Assembly: GCA_035624355.1 (NCBI GenBank)
Contig: DASPRQ010000069.1
Coordinates: 1-48,861, forward strand
Length of the DNA stretch: 48,861 bases
DNA from: Usitatibacter sp035624355
GTDB lineage: Bacteria; Pseudomonadota; Gammaproteobacteria; Burkholderiales; Usitatibacteraceae
Direction: 5' to 3'
Made by a program: the position numbers and the translations under genes. Of this stretch, positions 7,989 through 18,162 are shown in pieces. How positions within the stretch are numbered: the first letter of the stretch is position 1; each line of letters opens with the position of its first letter. The notes below the pieces were generated by a model. That model had not been told where the DNA came from, made no database searches, and worked only from the letters and a program-made list of their open reading frames with translations.

Positions 7989-8873
7989 TCAGCGTCCCGC
8001 CCCGCGGCGCGCGACCGCGCGGGCGATCATCCTCATCCAGTCGGCCTTCGTGAGCACGGGCCGACGCCGGAAGACGTCTCCCCCCGCGGCCTCGATTCTA
8101 TCGAGAATCGCGAGCCCTCCCGCGACCGTCGCGCGGATCTCGAGGCCGATGCGCCCCGGCAGGCTCTCGCCGAGGGGAGCGCCGGCGAGCAGCATGTCGC
8201 GGGCGCGCGCGCACTCGAAGGCCATGAGCGCGGTCCAGCGTGCGTCGACGGCCCCGCGGGCGATGGCCTCCTCGGAGACGCCGAAGCGCTCCAGGTCCTC
8301 CCGGGGAATGTAGACGCGGCCCTTCGCCCAGTCGACCGGCACGTCCTGCCAGAAGTTGATGAGCTGCAGGGCCGAGCAGATGCGGTCCGACTGCGATTCG
8401 AAAATCGGCGACGGACCCCGATTTCCGCCGGTCGCGGCGGAGCGCGTTCCGTCCGGGGATCGGGGTCCGTCGCCGGTTTGCGCGAACAGGTGCAGGAGGA
8501 GGCGCCCCACGGGGTTCGCGGAGCGCCGCGCGTAGTCCGTGAGCTCGGCGAACGTGGCGTAGCGCTTCTTCAGCACGTCCTGGCGGAAGGCGTCGACGAG
8601 GTCGCGCAGCAACGCCACGGGAAGCGCGTAGCGGGCCACGGCTTGCGCGATGCGCTCGAAGCCGGCTTCGGGCGCGCGGCCCGCCTCGATGGCCTCGAGC
8701 GCGCGCAGGTACCGGTCCAGTCCCGCGAGGCGCTCGGCATCGGAAAGGTCGCCCTCGTCGGCGATGTCGTCCGCCCCGCGGGCGAACCCGTAGATCGCCT
8801 CGATCGGCGCTCGCAGCCGGGCCGGCAGGAGCCAGGAGGCCACGGGGAAGTTCTCGTAGTGGTCGACGGGCAA
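7989..8873 (-). CDS. hpnC: Hydroxysqualene synthase HpnC with an in-frame palindromic insert
   Basis: HpnC converts presqualene diphosphate to hydroxysqualene. Family landmarks are the VDHYENFPVAS start, the first acidic motif ADDIADEGD (about 34-42), and LINFWQDVPVDWAKGR (about 171-186) with the second acidic motif. Residues of about 132-158 do not look like the family. They are Gly/Pro/Arg/Ser-rich and are coded by a 78-base palindromic element that keeps the frame. Without it the protein would be about 268 residues. The TTG start at 8873 lacks a clear ribosome binding site, but it sits just before the family's conserved beginning, and no better in-frame start is seen. It is the first hpn gene; a TATAAT box lies about 30 bases upstream. 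Confidence 0.92.
   Translation of the reverse strand: MPVDHYENFPVASWLLPARLRAPIEAIYGFARGADDIADEGDLSDAERLAGLDRYLRALEAIEAGRAPEAGFERIAQAVARYALPVALLRDLVDAFRQDVLKKRYATFAELTDYARRSANPVGRLLLHLFAQTGDGPRSPDGTRSAATGGNRGPSPIFESQSDRICSALQLINFWQDVPVDWAKGRVYIPREDLERFGVSEEAIARGAVDARWTALMAFECARARDMLLAGAPLGESLPGRIGLEIRATVAGGLAILDRIEAAGGDVFRRRPVLTKADWMRMIARAVARRGAGR
8402..8479. repeat. 78-bp palindromic (REP-like) element inside hpnC
   Basis: A perfect 16-base inverted repeat has arms at 8407-8422 (GGCGACGGACCCCGAT) and 8459-8474. It extends outward with a C-G pair, one mismatch and three A-T pairs to 8402 and 8479. A smaller stem (CCGCC at 8425-8429, GGCGG at 8436-8440) lies in the loop, giving a branched shape. 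The element is 78 bases, exactly 26 codons, and stays in frame with hpnC. It resembles intergenic REP-type palindromes mobilised by REP-associated transposases. No second copy was noticed in the window. Confidence 0.75.
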
Positions 8874-8903
8874 GGCGAGGGGGGAAAGGCCTGAATTTTC
8901 ATG

Positions 8904-8909
8904 ATTATA
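8904..8909 (-). promoter_or_regulatory. Candidate -10 box for the hpnCDE operon
   Basis: On the minus strand the hexamer reads TATAAT, a perfect sigma-70 -10 box about 30 bases before the hpnC start. No good -35 hexamer is visible 17 bases upstream, where the GC-rich hairpin begins. The support is the -10 match and its position only. Confidence 0.45.
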
Positions 8910-8916
8910 TCGGTGC

Positions 8917-8942
8917 CCCGGCCCCCTTCGCGCGGGGCCGGG
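8917..8942. other. GC-rich hairpin between divergent hpnC and tRNA-Leu
   Basis: A perfect 9-bp stem (CCCGGCCCC at 8917-8925, GGGGCCGGG at 8934-8942) with an 8-base loop sits between the two candidate divergent -10 boxes. There is no T-tract on either side, so it is not a standard terminator. It could be an operator or an insulating hairpin; no function can be assigned. Confidence 0.4.
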
Positions 8943-8958
8943 AGAGATCGATTTCGGT

Positions 8959-8964
8959 TATAAT
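8959..8964 (+). promoter_or_regulatory. Candidate -10 box for tRNA-Leu
   Basis: A perfect TATAAT lies 9 bases before the first base of tRNA-Leu. That spacing would start the transcript at or just before the tRNA 5' end. The -35 region is GC-rich and does not match consensus. Confidence 0.5.
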
Positions 8965-8973
8965 CCGGCGACC

Positions 8974-9058
8974 GCGAAAGTGGCGGAATTGGTAGACGCA
9001 CTGGATTTAGGTTCCAGCGCCGAAAGGCATGGGGGTTCGAGTCCCTCCTTTCGCACCA
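8974..9058 (+). tRNA. tRNA-Leu (UAG)
   Basis: This 85-base type II tRNA has a GCGAAAG/CTTTCGC acceptor stem, discriminator A and an encoded CCA end (9056-9058). The anticodon stem CTGGA/TCCAG encloses TTTAGGT, so the anticodon is UAG. The variable arm is long, as expected for leucine, and the T arm contains GGTTCGAGTCC. It stands alone between hpnC (divergent) and tig. Confidence 0.97.
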
Positions 9059-9127
9059 GGTCGCTCCTTCCGGAATGCGCGGCCGCCCTCGCGAAGGCAT
9101 GAGGGAACACCCGACAAGGAAAACCCG

Positions 9128-10438
9128 ATGCAGCAAGCAGTCCAGAACGCAGTGAGCCCGCTCGAACGCAACATCACGGTCTCGGTGCCCATCGCGCGCA
9201 TCGAGGCCGAGATCGCCTCGCGCCTGAAGAACCTCGCGCGCACCGTGCGCATGCAGGGCTTCCGCCCGGGCCACGTGCCTCTCAAGATGGTCGAGCGCCA
9301 CTACGGCTTCCAGGTCCGCCAGGAGGTGGTCACCGACACCGTGCAGAAGACCTTCGCCGAGGCGGTGAAGGAGCAGAACTACCGCGTGGCCGGACCGCCG
9401 CGCTTCGAGCCCAAGCCGGTCGAGCAGGGCGCCCACGACGTCGAGTACACCGCCACCTTCGAGGTCTATCCGGAGGTCGGGATGGGCGACATCTCGTCGC
9501 GCACGGTGACGCGCCCCGTCGCGAAGGTGCAGGAGTCCGACGTCGAGGCGACGCTCGAGACGCTGCGCCGCCAGCGCGCGAAGTACGAGCGCACGGAGCG
9601 CGCCGCCGCATCGGGCGACCTCGTGAACATCGACTTCGAGGGCCTCATCGCGGGCCAGCCGTTCGAGGGCAACCAGGCCTCGAACTTCACGGTGGTGCTG
9701 GGGGAGAACCGCATGCTCGCCGATTTCGAGGCGGCGATCGTGGGCATGAGGCAGGGCGAGCGCAAGACCTTCCCGCTCACCTTCCCGCAGGACTACGCCG
9801 AGGCGGTGCGCGGGCGGACCGCCGATTTCACGGTCACCGCGAACCAGGTGGCGGAGCCGAAGCTGCCGCCGCTCGACGCGGAGTTCGCCCGGGCCCTCGG
9901 GGTGGCGAGCGGCGACCTCGAGCAGCTGCGGCGCGAGGTGCGCGAGAACATGGAGAAGGAGGCCGTCAAGCGCGTGCGCTCGAGCGTGAAGGAGCAGGTC
10001 ATGGCCGCGCTCAACGAGGCGGCGGCCTTCGACGTGCCCCGCTCGCTCCTCGACGGCGAGATCGAGCGCATGCGCGCCGCCGCGCTCCAGGACCTGAAGC
10101 AGCGCGGCATGGCGGTCCAGGACGGGTCGCTGCCGGACGAGCTCTTCGCCGAGCGCGCCGCGCGGCGCATCCGGGTGGGGCTGCTGGTGGCCGACCTCGT
10201 GAAGAAGCACGGGCTCGCCCCGCGGCCCGAGCAGGTGCGCAAGGCGATCGAGGAGCACGCCGAGAGCTTCGAGCAGCCCGAGCAGCTCGTGCGCTGGTAC
10301 TACGCCGAGCCGGCGCGGCTCGCGGAGGTGGAGGCGCTCGTGATGGAGGACAACGTCGTAGAATGGGCTTTGGGCAGGATGAAGGTCGAGGACCGGGCCA
10401 CGGACTTCGACGAGCTCATGGGCACCAGGAAGGGCTAG
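9128..10438 (+). CDS. tig: Trigger factor
   Basis: Trigger factor is the ribosome-bound chaperone and peptidyl-prolyl isomerase that meets nascent chains at the exit tunnel. The 436-residue length is typical. The ribosome-docking signature is GFRPGHVP (about residues 38-45) in the N-terminal domain. A FKBP-type PPIase domain follows at about 150-240 (VNIDFEGLIAGQPFEG), then the helical C-terminal chaperone domain. The frame is open further upstream into the tRNA, but the ATG at 9128 has an AAGGAAA ribosome binding site and gives the family start. It heads the tig-clpP-clpX cluster, only 7 bases before clpP. Confidence 0.97.
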   Translation: MQQAVQNAVSPLERNITVSVPIARIEAEIASRLKNLARTVRMQGFRPGHVPLKMVERHYGFQVRQEVVTDTVQKTFAEAVKEQNYRVAGPPRFEPKPVEQGAHDVEYTATFEVYPEVGMGDISSRTVTRPVAKVQESDVEATLETLRRQRAKYERTERAAASGDLVNIDFEGLIAGQPFEGNQASNFTVVLGENRMLADFEAAIVGMRQGERKTFPLTFPQDYAEAVRGRTADFTVTANQVAEPKLPPLDAEFARALGVASGDLEQLRREVRENMEKEAVKRVRSSVKEQVMAALNEAAAFDVPRSLLDGEIERMRAAALQDLKQRGMAVQDGSLPDELFAERAARRIRVGLLVADLVKKHGLAPRPEQVRKAIEEHAESFEQPEQLVRWYYAEPARLAEVEALVMEDNVVEWALGRMKVEDRATDFDELMGTRKG

Positions 10439-10445
10439 AGATCCA

Positions 10446-11087
10446 ATGTTCATCAAGCACGAATCGAACCAGGAAGAACCCGAGGGCCTCGGCCTCATCC
10501 CGATGGTGATCGAGCAGTCGGGGCGCGGCGAGCGGGCCTACGACATCTACTCGCGGCTGCTCAAGGAGCGCGTGATCTTCCTGGTCGGCCCCATCAACGA
10601 CGCGATGGCGAACCTCATCGTCGCGCAGCTCCTCTTCCTCGAGAGCGAGAACCCCGACAAGGACGTCCACCTCTACATCAACTCCCCGGGGGGGAGCGTC
10701 TCGGCGGGCATGGCCGTCTACGACACCATGCAGTTCATCAAGCCCGACGTCTCGACCCTGTGCACGGGGCTCGCCGCGAGCATGGGGGCGTTCCTGCTCT
10801 GCGCGGGCGCCCGGGGCAAGCGCTTCTGCCTGCCCAACTCCCGGGTGATGATCCACCAGCCCTCGGGCGGCTTCTCCGGCCAGGCCTCGGACATCGAGAT
10901 CCACGCGAAGGAGGTCCTGTACCTCAAGCGCAAGCTCAACCAGATGATGGCCGAGCACACCGGGCAGCCCCTGGACGTGATCGAGCGCGACACCGATCGC
11001 GACAATTTCATGGGCGCCGAAGACGCGGTAAAGTATGGGCTGATCGACCGGGTGCTGAAGGCCCGCAGCGAATCGGCCGTGGCATGA
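10446..11087 (+). CDS. clpP: ATP-dependent Clp protease proteolytic subunit
   Basis: ClpP is the tetradecameric serine peptidase that degrades substrates unfolded by ClpX or ClpA. The 213-residue protein has the full catalytic triad: S112 in GLAASMGAF, H137 in MIHQPSGG and D186 in ERDTDRDNF. The spacing (25 and 49 residues) is as in the E. coli enzyme. The N-terminal propeptide and the axial-loop region GLIPMVIEQSGRGERAYDIYSRLL are present. It lies 7 bases after tig and 16 before clpX, so the three are probably co-transcribed. Confidence 0.98.
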   Translation: MFIKHESNQEEPEGLGLIPMVIEQSGRGERAYDIYSRLLKERVIFLVGPINDAMANLIVAQLLFLESENPDKDVHLYINSPGGSVSAGMAVYDTMQFIKPDVSTLCTGLAASMGAFLLCAGARGKRFCLPNSRVMIHQPSGGFSGQASDIEIHAKEVLYLKRKLNQMMAEHTGQPLDVIERDTDRDNFMGAEDAVKYGLIDRVLKARSESAVA

Positions 11088-11103
11088 AAGGGATCTCGGC
11101 GAT

Positions 11104-12372
<1,269 letters not shown>

Positions 12373-12408
12373 ACCCGCGAGCCTTCCTCCCCCGCCCCGC
12401 GAAGGGGA

Positions 12409-12437
12409 CTTGACTGGCGTGCCGCCCGCCCCCACGT
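12409..12437 (+). promoter_or_regulatory. Candidate sigma-32 heat-shock promoter of lon
   Basis: CTTGACT (12409-12415), a 14-base spacer and CCCCACGT (12430-12437) match the sigma-32 consensus CTTGAAA-N13/14-CCCCATNT at 5 of 7 and 6 of 7 defined positions with correct spacing. The start point would be near 12444, about 22 bases before the lon ATG. Sigma-32 control of lon is established in E. coli. Confidence 0.6.
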
Positions 12438-12465
12438 TTCACGTGCATACAACCCAGGAAAGACC

Positions 12466-14871
<2,406 letters not shown>

Positions 14872-14898
14872 GCGGACCGAGAGGCTTTCCGGTCGATC

Positions 14899-14941
14899 GC
14901 GCCGAGCCGCGGCCCTTGCTGGCTCGCTTTGGCGCTTTTTT
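14899..14941 (+). terminator. Rho-independent terminator of lon
   Basis: An outer stem GCGCC/GGCGC and an inner stem CGAGCC (14903-14908)/GGCTCG (14921-14926), separated by a CTTT bulge, are followed directly by six T (14936-14941). It lies 28 bases after the lon stop codon. The rest of the gap to tRNA-Val (to 15075) holds a small CCCCGAC/GTCGGGG hairpin at 15018-15033 and a TAAAAT box at 15059-15064, which may be the tRNA -10. Confidence 0.7.
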
Positions 14942-15075
14942 CTCGAGGGCGTTGAGCGGCGGCCCACAGCGGTTGTGACGAGCTTGGAGTTCACCCGTGG
15001 CCGTCCGGACGATGAAGCCCCGACGAGTCGGGGACCCCTGCGCCGTTCCCGATGATGGTAAAATTACGGGCTTTC

Positions 15076-15151
15076 GGGTGCTTAGCTCAGGTGGTAGAGC
15101 GTCGTCCTTACAAGGCGAATGTCGGGGGTTCGATCCCCTCAGCACCCACCA
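15076..15151 (+). tRNA. tRNA-Val (UAC)
   Basis: This 76-base tRNA has acceptor GGGTGCT/AGCACCC, discriminator A and an encoded CCA. The anticodon loop CTTACAA gives anticodon UAC (valine). The D arm is GCTCAGGTGGTAGAGC and the T arm contains GGTTCGATCC. A TAAAAT box ends 11 bases upstream. It is followed 47 bases later by tRNA-Asp, probably in one transcript; the spacer has a CGTCCCC/GGGGACG hairpin (15157-15177). Confidence 0.97.
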
Positions 15152-15198
15152 GGTGGCGTCCCCGGCCGATGGGGACGGGTTCGGGGAGCCGATTTCGA

Positions 15199-15275
15199 GG
15201 AGTGGTAGTTCAGCTGGTTAGAATACCGGCCTGTCACGCCGGGGGTCGCGGGTTCGAGTCCCGTCCACTCCGCCA
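15199..15275 (+). tRNA. tRNA-Asp (GUC)
   Basis: This 77-base tRNA has acceptor GGAGTGG/CCACTCC, discriminator G and an encoded CCA. The anticodon stem CCGGC/GCCGG encloses CTGTCAC, so the anticodon is GUC (aspartate). The T arm is GCGGGTTCGAGTCCCGT. It is the second tRNA of the pair and is followed within 10 bases by a strong terminator. Confidence 0.97.
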
Positions 15276-15284
15276 GCCATTCCA

Positions 15285-15312
15285 GGGCGAACCCTAACGG
15301 TTCGCCCTTTTT
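15285..15312 (+). terminator. Rho-independent terminator of the tRNA-Val/tRNA-Asp unit
   Basis: A perfect 9-bp stem GGGCGAACC (15285-15293)/GGTTCGCCC (15299-15307) with a 5-base loop is followed by TTTTT. It lies 10 bases after tRNA-Asp and 27 before ppiD, so ppiD needs its own promoter or read-through. Confidence 0.9.
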
Positions 15313-15338
15313 GCTGCATCCCAGCACGGGATCCAAAG

Positions 15339-17264
15339 ATGCTTGATACCTTCCGCGAGTTCGCCAACAAGAAGATCGTGAGGATCCTCTTCGCGCTCTT
15401 CCTTCTCGTTCCTTTCGGGCTGTTCGGCATCGACTACTACTTCCGCGCCCCGGTGGGCGGGGACACGCTCGCCACCGTGGGCCGCACGCGCATCGGGGTA
15501 GCGGATTTCGACCAGGCGCTGCGCGAGCAGGCCGAGGTCTACCGCCGCCAGTTCCAGGGGCGCTTCGACGCCTCCCTCATGGACAACCCGCAGATCCGCC
15601 GCGCGGTGCTCGACCGTCTCATCAGCCAGCGGCTGGTGGACCTGGGCTCGCAGCGCGCGGGGATCCGCCTCGGCGACCGCGCGCTCGCCGAGCGCATCCT
15701 GGCCGAGCCCGCCTTCCAGGTCGACGGCCGCTTCTCCCGGGACCGCTACGACCAGATCGCGCGCTCGATGGGCCTCACTCCCGCGGGGCTCGACGAGCGC
15801 CTTCGCCAGGACTACCGCGAGCAGCAGTTCCGCGGCGCCGTGACCGAGACGGCGTTCGTGCCCAAGGCCACGGTCGAAAGCTTCATCCGGCTCTCGGAGC
15901 AGAAGCGCGAGGTGAGCGTGGTGAACCTTTCGCCCGACGCCTACCTCGCGCAGGTGAAGGTCGCCCCCGAGCAGGTGAAGGCCTGGTACGACGCCCACCC
16001 GAAGGAGTACACGACGCCCGAGGAGGTGAAGGTCGACTACGTGGAGCTGTCCACCGACGCGCTCGCCGCCCAGGTCACGGTCGACCCCGCGCAGGTGAAG
16101 AGCATGTACGAGCAGGAGCTCAAGACCGGCAAGTGGGGGCTTCCCGAGGAGCGGCGCGCGAGCCACATCCTCATCACGGTGAAGCCCGGCGCGACCGAGG
16201 CCGAGCGCAAGGCCGCGCTCGAGAAGGCCCAGCAGATCGCCGCGCGCGTGCGCAAGGACCCGAAGGGCTTCGCCGAGGTGGCGAAGAAGGAATCGCAGGA
16301 CCCGGGCTCGGCCGCCAAGGGCGGCGACCTCGGCTTCTTCGGCCGCGGCACCATGGTCAAGCCCTTCGAGGACGCGGTCTTCGCGGCGAAGAAGGGCGAC
16401 ATCCTGGGCCCGATCGCCACCGATTTCGGCTATCACGTGATCGAGGTGACGGACGTGAAGCCGGCGAAGGTCAAGTCGCTCGCCGAGGCCACGCCCGAGA
16501 TCGAGGCCACCCTCAAGAAGCAGGCGGCCTCGCGGCAGATGGCGGAGAGCGCGGAGAATTTCTCCAACATGGTCTACGAGCAGCCCGACAGCCTCAAGCC
16601 CGCCGCCGACACGCTGAAGCTCCCGGTGCGCGAGTCGGGATGGATCCGCAAGGGCGTCCCGGCCGACCCGGCCTACCTGTCGAATCCCAAGATGGAAGCG
16701 GAGATCTTCTCCGACAACTCCATCAAGTCGAAGCGCAACACCTCGGCGATCGAGGTCGCGCCCAACGTGCTGGTCGCCGCCCACGTGGCGGACCACCGGC
16801 CCGCGCAGCTCAAGCCCCTGGACACGGTGAAGGCGGACATCGAGCGGCTGCTCAAGCGCGACGCCGCGCTCAGGCTCGCCACCGCCGACGGCGAGGCGAA
16901 GCTCAAGCTGCTCCAGGCGGGCAAGGACCCCGGCCTCAAGTGGCCCGCGCCGCTCGCGGTGAACCGGCGCAGCCCGGGCGGCCTCTATCCGACCGTGATC
17001 GAGGCGGTCTTCCGCCTCGATCCGAAGAAGCTGCCGGCGTACGCGGGCCTGGAGACGCCGCTCGGCTACTCCCTCGTGCAGGTGAGCAAGGTCGACGAGC
17101 CGGAGCAGATCGACGAGGCGAAGCGCGCGGCCCTCGCGACGCAGCTGCGCGACGCCGTCGCCGCCGCGCAGTTCGACGCGACCCTGGGGAGCCTGCGCGA
17201 GCGCATCGGCGTCACCGTGCGCAAGGGCGCGCTCGACAAGCCGCAGCAGGGGGCGGAGCAGTAG
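15339..17264 (+). CDS. ppiD: Periplasmic folding chaperone PpiD (SurA_N/PpiC)
   Basis: PpiD is an inner-membrane-anchored chaperone near the SecYEG exit that helps outer-membrane and periplasmic proteins fold. The 641-residue protein begins with a short cytoplasmic stretch and one transmembrane helix (about residues 15-35, ILFALFLLVPFGLFGI). A SurA_N-like helical domain follows, then a parvulin PpiC domain at about 265-370 (RASHILI, GGDLGFFGRGTMVKPFEDAVFAA in part, GYHVIEV) and a C-terminal chaperone region. Position next to lon and a tRNA block is the usual proteobacterial arrangement. The 3' end almost touches the convergent fabI; the two stop codons lie in one small palindrome (17263-17275). 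Confidence 0.93.
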   Translation: MLDTFREFANKKIVRILFALFLLVPFGLFGIDYYFRAPVGGDTLATVGRTRIGVADFDQALREQAEVYRRQFQGRFDASLMDNPQIRRAVLDRLISQRLVDLGSQRAGIRLGDRALAERILAEPAFQVDGRFSRDRYDQIARSMGLTPAGLDERLRQDYREQQFRGAVTETAFVPKATVESFIRLSEQKREVSVVNLSPDAYLAQVKVAPEQVKAWYDAHPKEYTTPEEVKVDYVELSTDALAAQVTVDPAQVKSMYEQELKTGKWGLPEERRASHILITVKPGATEAERKAALEKAQQIAARVRKDPKGFAEVAKKESQDPGSAAKGGDLGFFGRGTMVKPFEDAVFAAKKGDILGPIATDFGYHVIEVTDVKPAKVKSLAEATPEIEATLKKQAASRQMAESAENFSNMVYEQPDSLKPAADTLKLPVRESGWIRKGVPADPAYLSNPKMEAEIFSDNSIKSKRNTSAIEVAPNVLVAAHVADHRPAQLKPLDTVKADIERLLKRDAALRLATADGEAKLKLLQAGKDPGLKWPAPLAVNRRSPGGLYPTVIEAVFRLDPKKLPAYAGLETPLGYSLVQVSKVDEPEQIDEAKRAALATQLRDAVAAAQFDATLGSLRERIGVTVRKGALDKPQQGAEQ

Positions 17265-17267
17265 CCC

Positions 17268-18062
17268 CTAGGGCTCGTCGCCTTCCATGCCCGCGGTGGT
17301 CGAGCTGAAGCCCGCGTCCACGTAGAGCACCTCGCCGGTGATGCCGCTCGCGAGGTCCGAGAGCAGGAAGGCGGCCGCGTTGCCGACCTCGTCCGCCGTC
17401 ACGCCGCGGCGCAGCGGCGCCGTCCTCTCCACGAACTTCAGGATCTTCGCGAATCCGCCGATGCCCGCCGCGGCGAGCGTCTTGATCGGCCCGGCGGAGA
17501 TGGCGTTCACGCGGATTCCCTCGGTGCCCAGGCTCGCGGCGAGGTAGCGCACGCACGCCTCCAGGCTCGCCTTTGCGAGCCCCATCACGTTGTAGTTCGG
17601 GATCGAGCGTGCCGCGCCGAGGTAGGAGAGCGTCACGATGGAGGCGGGGTGCCCCTTCATCAGCGGCTCGGCCGCCTTGGCGAGCGCGGCGAGGCTGTAG
17701 CTCGAGACGTCGTGGGCGACGCGGAAGGCCTCGCGCGTGACGCTTTCGTGGAACGGGCCCTTAAGGGCCTCCCGCGGCGCGAAGGCGATCGCGTGCACGA
17801 GGCCGTCCAGGCGGTCCCAGCGCGCGGCGAGCGCGGCGAAGAGCGCCTCGATCTGCGCGTCGTCGGTCACGTCGCAGGGGAACACGAGCTCCGAGGCGAC
17901 TTCGCGGGCGAGCTCCTCGACCCGCTCGCGCACGCCTTCGCCCTGGTAGGTGAAGGCGAGCTCGGCGCCTTCGCGGGCGCAGGCCTTCGCGATCCCGTAG
18001 GCGATCGAGCGGTTGGAGAGCATCCCCGTCACGAGGATGCGCCGTCCCTGCAGGAAACCCAT
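17268..18062 (-). CDS. fabI: Enoyl-[acyl-carrier-protein] reductase FabI
   Basis: FabI does the last, NADH-dependent reduction of each fatty-acid elongation cycle in the cytoplasm. It has the FabI-type nucleotide loop GMLSNRSIAYGIA near the N terminus and a DVTDD segment. The catalytic Tyr-x6-Lys is clear in SIPNYNVMGLAKAS, with the second Tyr in LSYLGA. I use the ATG at 18062, giving 264 residues and the family start MGFLQGRRILVTG, with GAAGGGA as a ribosome binding site. An upstream ATG at 18098 would add 12 atypical residues. The gene is single, convergent with ppiD and divergent from the ABC importer. Confidence 0.96.
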   Translation of the reverse strand: MGFLQGRRILVTGMLSNRSIAYGIAKACAREGAELAFTYQGEGVRERVEELAREVASELVFPCDVTDDAQIEALFAALAARWDRLDGLVHAIAFAPREALKGPFHESVTREAFRVAHDVSSYSLAALAKAAEPLMKGHPASIVTLSYLGAARSIPNYNVMGLAKASLEACVRYLAASLGTEGIRVNAISAGPIKTLAAAGIGGFAKILKFVERTAPLRRGVTADEVGNAAAFLLSDLASGITGEVLYVDAGFSSTTAGMEGDEP

Positions 18063-18162
18063 CTCGCGATCCCTTCCCCGTAGAATTGGAGCCGTCATGA
18101 TTCGTCACGGACGGGGCGAGAGTGTATCGCATAATCCCCCGCTTCCTCTCCCGGGATCGACG

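Noticed and set aside
8570..10498. 642-codon open frame antisense to tig and tRNA-Leu
   Set aside because: It runs through a tRNA and trigger factor in reverse and has the composition of a shadow frame.
15018..15033. CCCCGAC/GTCGGGG hairpin as a relative of the hpnC palindrome
   Set aside because: The sequence shares only a few bases with the hpnC arms and has a 2-base loop; more likely a local spacer structure before tRNA-Val.
17263..17275. AGCCC-CTA-GGGCT as a shared ppiD/fabI terminator
   Set aside because: The stem is only 5 bp with a 3-base loop and no T-tract; too weak to call.
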